Below are positions 27,677 to 33,743 of a DNA stretch of 33,743 nt, piece by piece. The notes beneath the pieces are model-generated. The model had not been told where the DNA came from, searched no databases, and saw nothing but the letters and a program-made list of their open reading frames with translations. Numbering within the stretch: the first letter of the stretch is position 1; every line of letters starts with the position of its first letter. The translations under genes and the position numbers were made by a program. This DNA comes from Macrococcus lamae (GTDB lineage Bacteria; Bacillota; Bacilli; Staphylococcales; Staphylococcaceae): contig NZ_SCWB01000018.1 in assembly GCF_004359545.1 (NCBI RefSeq), forward strand, positions 1 through 33,743, read 5' to 3'.

Positions 27677-28664
27677 ATGCAAATAATGATTTAAAGAAAT
27701 TGACGATAGCATTAAAGAATGACTGGATAGCAGCGGTGAATTTTTCAAAGACACCTTGCTCTTCTAGGGAATTCTGCAGATCTTTACCAGATTTCTTTGC
27801 TTTATCAGCTGCATTCTTAAATGCATCTGAGTTTTTAAGGTCATCGACATAACTTGTTGCACTGTCAATTATTTTATCGGCGTTATCACCAGTAAATACA
27901 CCTTGATTTTGAGCATTATTGATAAAATTGACGATTAATGTAATCTGATTGTTATTCAGTACATTGTTCAAACCGTTGTTGTTGATTTTTTCAACGACTA
28001 TGTTTTTAATCTGATCCTGCGATAAGTTGCCGCCTTGTTTAGCGATTTCTGCTTTTGCTTCAGCGATGGCTTTATTTAGCTGTTCCTGAGAATAGCCTTC
28101 TTTATTCTGATTCTCTTCGTTGATATTAGTAATAGTATTAAGTTCTTCCTGAGCAGCCTGTGTCTGATTCTGGTCAATAGCTTCTCCTTGTGTTTCAAAT
28201 GCTTTGTATACACCAGCAAGAGCACTTTCTCCAGTCACATCTTCAGCGGCAGCAATTTTGACTTCTGCATCTGTGACACCTGCTGTCAGCAGGGCATTTT
28301 TATAAGTATCTTCTGTGATTTTAGTGATTTTTCCTTTAGATTGGTCGATGCTGAGCGTCAACCCTGATCCTTTAGTTAATTTCTTAATACGGATACTTGA
28401 TTTCAGTACATCATTGGAAGACTGCAGGTTTAAATATTTTCCTAGGTCTTCAGCATACACATAAGTGGTTTTATCTGAGTCTGCTGTACCTAATAATTGT
28501 TTTGTCGTATCCTGCAGCTGTGCATTGGACTCGAGTGCAGCACCATATACTGTGACGGCTTCTCCCCATGCTTCCTCAGTTACTGCATATGAAGGTTTCG
28601 TTATAATAACAGAAGTGATAAGAAGCATACTGACGATTAGCACTAAATATTTCTTTATTTTCAT
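27675..28664 (-). CDS. Secreted DUF1002 protein, YpuA-like
   Basis: A 329-residue exported protein of unknown function. A signal peptide ends about KPSYA (27), without a lipobox. The DUF1002 domain covers roughly 35-190: EAVTVYGAAL, TYVYAEDLGKYL, KGSGLTLSI, KITKITEDTYKNALLTAGV, and ALAGVYKAFE. The C-terminal half is Gln/Asn/Lys-rich and helical, ending in a hydrophobic Phe-rich segment (FFNAIVNFFKSLFA) that may be amphipathic or membrane-seeking. Bacillus YpuA belongs to this family. It sits alone, opposed to alsT and divergent from glcT; I know no DUF1002 gene at this place in S. aureus. Confidence 0.85.
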   Translation of the reverse strand: MKIKKYLVLIVSMLLITSVIITKPSYAVTEEAWGEAVTVYGAALESNAQLQDTTKQLLGTADSDKTTYVYAEDLGKYLNLQSSNDVLKSSIRIKKLTKGSGLTLSIDQSKGKITKITEDTYKNALLTAGVTDAEVKIAAAEDVTGESALAGVYKAFETQGEAIDQNQTQAAQEELNTITNINEENQNKEGYSQEQLNKAIAEAKAEIAKQGGNLSQDQIKNIVVEKINNNGLNNVLNNNQITLIVNFINNAQNQGVFTGDNADKIIDSATSYVDDLKNSDAFKNAADKAKKSGKDLQNSLEEQGVFEKFTAAIQSFFNAIVNFFKSLFA

Positions 28665-28786
28665 TTAAGTAACACCCTTCCTTGTTTAATTGCTCATATT
28701 TGATATATTAATATTAAACACAAGTCATGATGATATTATATCACGCTGAGAAATATCTGACATAGGGCTTAAGAATGAGGTTACAT

Positions 28787-29632
28787 ATGGGTGAATATAT
28801 AATTGAGAAAGCATTGAATAACAATGTCCTCATCGCGAATTATTATGACGAAGAAGTCGTGCTCATCGGTAGAGGGATAGGTTTCGGCAAAAAGCAGGGT
28901 CAGAGAATTGAAACAGATAAGATTGAGAAAATTTATGAACTTAGAGGCTATCACGAGCAGGAACGTTACAAAACACTGATTGGCATGACAGATGAACGTG
29001 TTATTAAGACAGTCATTGAAATCGTTGATACAATCAAGGAAATGGCTTACGGGGAAGTCAATGACTCTATTTTACTTTCTTTAACAGATCATATCATCTT
29101 CGCACTAAAACGTCTTGAAGATGGCATTGTCATTTCAAATCCTTTTATTAAAGAGACAGAAGCGTTATATCCACAGGAATTTGATGTAGCTTCTAAAGTA
29201 GTTGAAATGCTGAATGAAAAATTAGGGGTGCATTTTCCGCATACTGAGATAGGATTTATTGCATTGCATATCCATTCTTCGATTAATAATCATACGATGC
29301 GTGAAATGAATATGATGACTGAAGTAGTAGCCCGTGCAGTTCAGATTATTGAGCACGACCTTAAAATACAAGTGAATAAGGATTCTTTAATCTATGCTCG
29401 CTTTGTCAGACATATTAGTTTTGCAGTGCAGCGTGTCATGATTAATGATCGCCCGCCTGAACAAAGAAATTTAGAAAAACTATTGAAACTTCAATATCCT
29501 ACATGCTACAATGTTGCTGTTAAGATAGTAAAAATGATGCAGCAGCAGTTAAGTAAACCGGTCTATGAATCTGAGCTTGTTTACTTAACGATGCATATAC
29601 AGCAGTTTAATACTGAAGTCGAAGACGTGTAA
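28787..29632 (+). CDS. glcT: BglG/LicT-type transcription antiterminator GlcT
   Basis: RNA-binding antiterminator (281 residues) that opens ptsG transcription when glucose is taken up. It has an N-terminal RNA-binding domain (1 to about 58; MGEYIIEKALNNNVLIA, VVLIGRGIGFGKKQG), PRD1 (about 65-170, with SLTDHIIFAL and FIALHIHSS) and PRD2 (about 175-281, with RFVRHISFAV and VYLTMHIQQF); the histidines in these segments are the PTS phosphorylation sites of the family. I start at ATG 28787, matching staphylococcal GlcT, with GAGGTT as SD; the ATG at 28775 has none. Its stop codon lies inside the RNA target of ptsG. Confidence 0.93.
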   Translation: MGEYIIEKALNNNVLIANYYDEEVVLIGRGIGFGKKQGQRIETDKIEKIYELRGYHEQERYKTLIGMTDERVIKTVIEIVDTIKEMAYGEVNDSILLSLTDHIIFALKRLEDGIVISNPFIKETEALYPQEFDVASKVVEMLNEKLGVHFPHTEIGFIALHIHSSINNHTMREMNMMTEVVARAVQIIEHDLKIQVNKDSLIYARFVRHISFAVQRVMINDRPPEQRNLEKLLKLQYPTCYNVAVKIVKMMQQQLSKPVYESELVYLTMHIQQFNTEVEDV

Positions 29633-29697
29633 CTGGTTATGCAGGCATGAGTTGACGGCTGGTACTAGGGACCAGTCTGTACTCATGCCTTTTTTTG
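29626..29697 (+). promoter_or_regulatory. ptsG ribonucleic antiterminator (RAT) overlapping a terminator
   Basis: Bases 29626-29656 resemble the Bacillus ptsG RAT as I remember it (CGTGTAACTG, then CAGGCATGAGT). The last ten bases, AGGCATGAGT (29643-29652), also form the 5' arm of a terminator with ACTCATGCCT (29681-29690); an inner CTGGT/ACCAG stem extends it and seven T bases follow. The two folds exclude each other. GlcT binding would stabilise the RAT and permit ptsG transcription. Confidence 0.8.
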
Positions 29698-29737
29698 TAT
29701 CATTTTTTGCTTAAACAAATATAAAGGAGGAACACAC

Positions 29738-31831
29738 ATGTTCAAATCATTATTCGGGCAGTTACAGCGAATCGGTAAAGCTTTGATGCTTCCGGTAGCA
29801 ATTCTGCCAGCCGCAGGGATTCTGCTGGCATTTGGTAATGCAATGCATAATGAGCAGTTAGTTCAATATGCACCGTGGTTAAATACACAGTTCTTTGTCA
29901 TGTTATCCGGTATTATGGAATCAGCGGGGCAGGTTATTTTTGATAACTTACCGCTATTATTTGCTATCGGTACCGCACTCGGACTCGCAGGTGGTGACGG
30001 AGTTGCGGGACTTGCCGCATTAGTCGGATATTTAATCATGAATGCCACGATGGGTAAATTTCTTGGACTTACTATCGATGACATCTTCAGCTATGGTGAC
30101 GGCGCAAATACACTTGGTCAGGCTGCAAAGGATCCTGGTAATGCCTTAATTCTTGGTATACCGACCTTACAGACCGGTGTCTTCGGTGGTATCATCATGG
30201 GGGCTATTGCTGCCTGGTGCTACAACAAGTTTTACAATATTACATTACCGGCTTTTCTAGGTTTCTTTGCTGGTAAACGTTTCGTTCCTATTATTACATC
30301 TTTAATGGCGATTATCGCAGGGATTGTTCTTGCATTAATCTGGCCGACAATTCAAGGTGGATTGAATGGTCTTTCAGAGTTTCTGTTGAATAAGAACTTA
30401 GTTCTAACAACATTTATATTCGGTATTATCGAACGAGCATTAATTCCATTTGGACTGCATCACATCTTCTACGCTCCATTCTGGTTTGAATTTGGTCAAT
30501 ATACAGATGCAGCTGGAAACTTAGTACGGGGTGACCAGAAGATCTGGATGTCTCAAATGAAAGACGGTGTACCGTTTACAGCAGGTATGTTCACTACTGG
30601 TAAATATCCATTTATGATGTTCGGTCTGCCGGCAGCAGCCTATGCAATTTATCGTCAGGCGCGTCCGGAACGTAAGAAAGTAGTAGGGGGCTTAATGCTA
30701 TCTGCTGCCCTGACTTCATTCCTTACAGGTATCACAGAACCGCTTGAATTCTCTTTCTTGTTCGTTGCACCAATTCTTTATGTCATTCATGTGTTCCTGG
30801 CCGGTACTTCATTTTTGATCATGCACTTACTTGATGTGAAAATTGGTATGACTTTCTCAGGCGGGTTCATCGACTATACATTATTCGGTCTGTTGAACTG
30901 GGATCGTACAAACGCATTATTAGTAATTCCGGTTGGATTAGTATATGCAGTCGTTTACTACTTCCTGTTCACATTCGCTATCAAGAAGTTCAACTTGAAA
31001 ACACCAGGTCGTGAAGATGAAGAAACAACATCTAAAACAGCAACAGCAGGTGAACTGCCATTTGCAGTGCTTGATGCAATGGGTGGGCAGGAAAACATCA
31101 AACACCTTGACGCATGTATCACTCGTCTTCGTGTAGAAGTCAAAGATAAAGCTAAAGTTGACACGAATGAATTAAAAGCTTTAGGGGCAGCAGGAGTACT
31201 TGAAGTCGGAAACAATATGCAGGCTATCTTTGGACCTAAATCAGATCAGATCAAACACGATATGGCACGGATTATGTCAGGTGAAATCACTCGTCCTGAT
31301 CAGGCTGTTACAATAGAAGGTAATGATGATGTTGTCATTGAACAGACGGCTCCAGCTGACCGTGATCATCGTGCGACTGCAGGCGTGACAGAAGTATTTG
31401 CTCCGATTAGCGGAGAAGTTGTTGATATCACTAAAGTACCGGATGAAGTATTTGCCGGTAAAATGATGGGAGAAGGTTTCGCTATTATCCCTGAAAGTGG
31501 AGAAGTCGTTGCGCCGTTTGACGGTGTCGTGAAGATGGATTTTCCGACAAAACATGCTTTAGGTCTTGAATCAGATGAAGGTGTTGAAGTATTGATTCAT
31601 TTCGGTCTTGAAACAGTGGCATTAAAAGGGGAAGGATTTGAAGTACTTGTAAAACCAGGCGATAGTATTGTCATCGGTCAGCCATTGCTTCGTGTTGATC
31701 TTGATTACATCAGAAAGAATGCCAAGAGCGATATTACGCCGATTGTATTTACTAACCTGAACAACCAGTCATTAGTTAACACACATTATGGTTATGTTAG
31801 ACAAGGTGACAAAATCACTGAAATTAAATAA
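29738..31831 (+). CDS. ptsG: Glucose-specific PTS enzyme IICBA
   Basis: Fused glucose permease (697 residues): membrane IIC domain (about 1-420, beginning with [22 protein letters not shown] and containing [12 protein letters not shown] and [11 protein letters not shown]), IIB (about 435-520, phosphorylated Cys460 in [11 protein letters not shown]) and IIA (about 550-697, phosphorylated His621 in LIHFGLETV). It imports glucose with phosphorylation by HPr. Domain order and length match Bacillus PtsG. SD AAAGGAGG precedes the ATG. Control is by the RAT/terminator just upstream and the adjacent glcT. In S. aureus mprF lies in this interval instead, as I recall. Confidence 0.97.
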   Translation: MFKSLFGQLQRIGKALMLPVAILPAAGILLAFGNAMHNEQLVQYAPWLNTQFFVMLSGIMESAGQVIFDNLPLLFAIGTALGLAGGDGVAGLAALVGYLIMNATMGKFLGLTIDDIFSYGDGANTLGQAAKDPGNALILGIPTLQTGVFGGIIMGAIAAWCYNKFYNITLPAFLGFFAGKRFVPIITSLMAIIAGIVLALIWPTIQGGLNGLSEFLLNKNLVLTTFIFGIIERALIPFGLHHIFYAPFWFEFGQYTDAAGNLVRGDQKIWMSQMKDGVPFTAGMFTTGKYPFMMFGLPAAAYAIYRQARPERKKVVGGLMLSAALTSFLTGITEPLEFSFLFVAPILYVIHVFLAGTSFLIMHLLDVKIGMTFSGGFIDYTLFGLLNWDRTNALLVIPVGLVYAVVYYFLFTFAIKKFNLKTPGREDEETTSKTATAGELPFAVLDAMGGQENIKHLDACITRLRVEVKDKAKVDTNELKALGAAGVLEVGNNMQAIFGPKSDQIKHDMARIMSGEITRPDQAVTIEGNDDVVIEQTAPADRDHRATAGVTEVFAPISGEVVDITKVPDEVFAGKMMGEGFAIIPESGEVVAPFDGVVKMDFPTKHALGLESDEGVEVLIHFGLETVALKGEGFEVLVKPGDSIVIGQPLLRVDLDYIRKNAKSDITPIVFTNLNNQSLVNTHYGYVRQGDKITEIK

Positions 31832-31837
31832 ATTGTT

Positions 31838-31868
31838 GTCAGTCCTGATAATTGGGGCTGACTTTTTT
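31838..31868 (+). terminator. ptsG terminator
   Basis: GTCAGTCCT (31838-31846) pairs with GGGGCTGAC (31854-31862, two G-U pairs), followed by a T run. Confidence 0.8.
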
Positions 31869-31870
31869 AC

Positions 31871-31922
31871 TTTTTTAAATAATATAAATTAGTTATGTAA
31901 ACTTATTATATTATTTAAAAAA
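31871..31922. repeat. Perfect 17-bp AT-only inverted repeat
   Basis: Bases 31871-31887 (six T then AAATAATATAA) are repeated inverted without mismatch at 31906-31922, around an 18-base centre. The arms contain only A and T. It lies between the terminators of ptsG and msrA and does not end in a U run on either side. Confidence 0.75.
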
Positions 31923-31956
31923 TAAAAACTTTTTAAGAAAAAAGTCCGCTATGAGA

Positions 31957-31982
31957 AAAACACCACATTATTGTGATGTTTT
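31957..31982 (-). terminator. msrA terminator overlapping its stop codon
   Basis: On the minus strand a stem with CACA/TGTG core and one mismatch (31957-31967 with 31972-31982) leads into T bases (complement of 31956-31960). The stop codon 31968-31970 lies in the loop. Confidence 0.6.
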
Positions 31983-32477
31983 CGTCGCATATTGTTGTCT
32001 TAATTGTTGTTCTTGTGCATAATTCTCAGGATCTTTCATGTAGTAGTTCTGATGATATTCTTCTGCCGCATAAAATGTTTTATATGGGAGTACTTCTGTT
32101 ACAATAGGTTTATTATATTGACTTTGAATCGATGTAATATAATTTTCGGCTGCTTCTTTTTGTGCTTCATTAACATAAAATATTGCCGTACGGTACTGAG
32201 AGCCTCGGTCATGGAACTGGCCATCTGCATCCGTTGGATCTATCTGCTTAAAAAATATATCCAGCAATTTATCAAAAGGGAACAATGCCGGATCATATTC
32301 AATCTCAACGGCTTCATAATGACCTGTTGTTCCGGTTTTAACTTGTTCATAAGTAGGATTGTCCACATGTCCACCCATATAACCACTGATTATACCTTCA
32401 ATTCCTTCATATTGATCAAACGGCTTAACCATACACCAAAAACAGCCTCCAGCAAAATAAGCTTTATTTATCTTCAA
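31968..32477 (-). CDS. msrA: Peptide methionine-S-sulfoxide reductase MsrA
   Basis: Repairs the S form of methionine sulfoxide (169 residues). The active-site motif GGCFWC holds catalytic Cys12, with Cys15 the only other cysteine, so resolving must use Cys15 or an outside thiol. Family segments [27 protein letters not shown] and [10 protein letters not shown] are present; the C-terminus shows AEEYHQNYY. Start TTG 32475-32477 with SD AAGAAGGTGAT. It diverges from the LCP gene; Staphylococcus has the same msrA-msrR neighbourhood. Confidence 0.95.
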   Translation of the reverse strand: MKINKAYFAGGCFWCMVKPFDQYEGIEGIISGYMGGHVDNPTYEQVKTGTTGHYEAVEIEYDPALFPFDKLLDIFFKQIDPTDADGQFHDRGSQYRTAIFYVNEAQKEAAENYITSIQSQYNKPIVTEVLPYKTFYAAEEYHQNYYMKDPENYAQEQQLRQQYATKTSQ

Positions 32478-32608
32478 TATTAATCACCTTCTTCTTTCTT
32501 ATTTTCATTTTACTATAATTTTTCAGTAATTATTATGAGAATTGCTTGATTTTTAATATTAAATTCTATAAGTTAAATATATTATTGTATCTATGAAAGA
32601 GGGTTTAG

Positions 32609-33550
32609 ATGACAGCTGAAAAACCGTTAGTGCGTATGAAGAAGCGCCGTCTGAAAAAGTTACCCATTATTATTTTAGTTTTATTACTGCTATCAACGCT
32701 GTTGTTTTTCTGGATGAAATTTAGTTTTGATTCTGGACTGGAGCTTGCTAAAGACCATGGAAAGACACCGAAAGATTATACTTTTAATGGTCCTATCAAT
32801 GAAGATGCTAAAGTCAATGTACTGATACTTGGTCAGGATAGAGTAGTGGATGGATCAGCTCGAACTGACTCAATCATGGTCGCACAATATGATTACTTGA
32901 ACAAAAAAATGAAGGTCATCTCTATTATGCGTGATATTTATGCTGAAATTCCTGGAGGTTACCAGAACTATAAAATAAACACAGCATACACGCTTGGCGG
33001 TCCTGAATTACTTAGAAAGACGATAAAACATAATCTAGGAATTGATCTTGAATATTACGCCATTATCAATTTCAAAGGTTTTGAGCAGATGGTGGATGAA
33101 CTATCACCAAACGGGCTGCCTATTAATGTCGAAAAAGATATGTCTGCAAAAATTGGGGTTTCTCTAAAAAAAGGACAGCATAATTTATCAGGTAAAGAAG
33201 TGCTGGGCTATGCACGTTTTCGTCACGATGAAGAAGGGGATTTTGGTCGTGTCAGACGTCAGCAGCAAGTTATTAAAGCACTAGAGAAAGAAATGGTATC
33301 TTTGTCTGCTGTGATAAAAGCACCAAAACTCGCAGGTATAGCAAGAGGGTACGTCGATACGAATATGACTAACGGTGATATCTTTAAAACAGGAGCTTCG
33401 TTTATGATTAGAGGCGACAAAGATATTCAGACATTGGTCGTTCCTGTTAAAAATAGTTATGATATGGTAGATATTTATGGAGCCGGCAGTGTGCTTGATA
33501 TTAATAAGGAAATGAACAAGAAAGCCATTAAAGAATTTTTAGATAAATAA
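32609..33550 (+). CDS. msrR: LCP family (LytR-CpsA-Psr) wall glycopolymer ligase, MsrR-like
   Basis: Membrane-anchored LCP protein (313 residues) that attaches teichoic acid or other phosphate-linked polymers to peptidoglycan. A basic N-terminus (KKRRLKK) and one membrane helix (about 18-36) are followed by the extracellular LCP domain: [23 protein letters not shown] (catalytic RTD), [22 protein letters not shown], and the arginine cluster [21 protein letters not shown] that binds the lipid diphosphate. Start ATG 32609 with SD AGAGGG. The msrR name rests on position beside msrA as in Staphylococcus; the LCP family itself is certain. Confidence 0.92.
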   Translation: MTAEKPLVRMKKRRLKKLPIIILVLLLLSTLLFFWMKFSFDSGLELAKDHGKTPKDYTFNGPINEDAKVNVLILGQDRVVDGSARTDSIMVAQYDYLNKKMKVISIMRDIYAEIPGGYQNYKINTAYTLGGPELLRKTIKHNLGIDLEYYAIINFKGFEQMVDELSPNGLPINVEKDMSAKIGVSLKKGQHNLSGKEVLGYARFRHDEEGDFGRVRRQQQVIKALEKEMVSLSAVIKAPKLAGIARGYVDTNMTNGDIFKTGASFMIRGDKDIQTLVVPVKNSYDMVDIYGAGSVLDINKEMNKKAIKEFLDK

Positions 33551-33598
33551 AAAGAAACTACGTGGAAATATTTAAATTCCATGTAGTTTCTTTTATCA
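33550..33598 (+). terminator. LCP gene terminator
   Basis: An 18-bp stem with one G-U pair (33550-33567 with 33577-33594), AAAGAAACTAC against GTAGTTTC-TTT at the base. It begins at the stop codon and ends in a T-rich tract. Confidence 0.82.
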
Positions 33599-33614
33599 TA
33601 TTTACTTATTTACT

Positions 33615-33743
33615 GGGGGGTGTGTCAAGTTAAGTGTGTAAGTTACTCCATATACTTAACCACTCTGTCCTTAATCTGTTCATGAAGAAGAAGCTGGTTC
33701 ATGACTAATGACCAGTTGGGAATAAAGCCTGCGGACCATTTCT
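33615..33743 (-). mobile_element. End of an IS256-type insertion sequence, cut by the window edge
   Basis: GGGGGGTGTGTCAAGTTAAG at 33615-33634 looks like the terminal inverted repeat of an IS256/Mutator-type element, and a transposase C-terminus reads leftward immediately inside it. Element length, the second end and a target duplication cannot be seen. It lies about 20 bases beyond the LCP terminator and does not interrupt a gene visible here. Confidence 0.55.
33643..33743 (-). CDS. Transposase C-terminus, IS256/Mutator family (partial)
   Basis: The last 32 codons are visible on the minus strand, ending with stop 33645-33643. KWSAGFIPNWSLVMNQLL followed by DRVVKYME fits the usual end of IS256-type transposases, a W...NW....NQL...R pattern. 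The N-terminal part with the DDE catalytic residues lies outside the window, so it cannot be told whether the gene is intact. Too short for a firm family call. Confidence 0.5.
   Translation of the reverse strand, partial: KWSAGFIPNWSLVMNQLLLHEQIKDRVVKYME

Noticed and set aside
32004-32483. 159-codon plus-strand frame opposite msrA
   Set aside because: Antisense shadow of the well-supported msrA; Cys/Phe/Ile-rich composition is typical of a reversed reading.

Overview
This window looks like core chromosome of a low-GC Gram-positive coccus in the Staphylococcaceae, most likely Macrococcus/Macrococcoides. The gene order follows the Staphylococcus and Bacillus backbone: ynzC-tkt, yneF, sbcDC, mscL, opuD-type carrier, acnA, thioesterase, plsY/yneR, parE-parC, alsT, glcT, msrA and an LCP (msrR-like) gene. 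It also carries ccdA-ccdC and a SCO1 lipoprotein, genes for cytochrome c and Cu-A oxidase assembly. These fit the oxidase-positive genus Macrococcus better than typical Staphylococcus. The genus assignment is inference from synteny and sequence resemblance; no search was run.

Layout. 1-2512: two hairpins, ynzC and transketolase. 2619-3929: a CitMHS carrier between tkt and yneF, with a leader hairpin that contains its own Shine-Dalgarno (SD) and a CodY-like box upstream. 3994-7323: yneF, a repeat-tailed lipoprotein (minus), ccdA-ccdC, yneK (minus), and a DUF1659/DUF2922 pair. 7418-11441: sbcD-sbcC, overlapping. 11531-12554: SCO1 lipoprotein and mscL (minus). 12738-15693: BCCT carrier and a Ktr/Trk-type K+ channel subunit, so three osmotic-response genes sit together. 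15827-19031: aconitase and a hotdog thioesterase. 19080-19966 (minus): plsY-yneR. 20163-21496: scoA-scoB CoA-transferase. 21674-26091: topoisomerase IV. 26173-27648: alsT. 27675-28664 (minus): secreted DUF1002 protein. 28787-31831: glcT-ptsG with an antitermination leader. 31968-33550: msrA (minus) and an LCP ligase. 33615-33743: the end of an IS256-type element that runs out of the window.

As a system, the window is mostly housekeeping: carbon flow (tkt, citrate uptake, aconitase, glucose PTS, CoA-transferase), respiration assembly (Ccd, Sco), osmotic control (MscL, BCCT, Ktr), DNA repair and topology (SbcCD, ParCE) and envelope functions (PlsY, LCP, lipoprotein). I found no CRISPR array, prophage, toxin-antitoxin pair, defence island, rRNA or tRNA, and no strong candidate for a new multi-gene system. 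The most interesting signals are regulatory: the citrate-carrier leader, an identical short-leader layout in front of yneK and sbcD, a K+ channel gene whose SD points at an ATA codon, operator-like dyads before acnA, plsY and scoA, and the ptsG antiterminator. No gene-free stretch exceeds 300 bases; the longest are about 180-225 bases, at the left edge, before the BCCT gene and between plsY and scoA.
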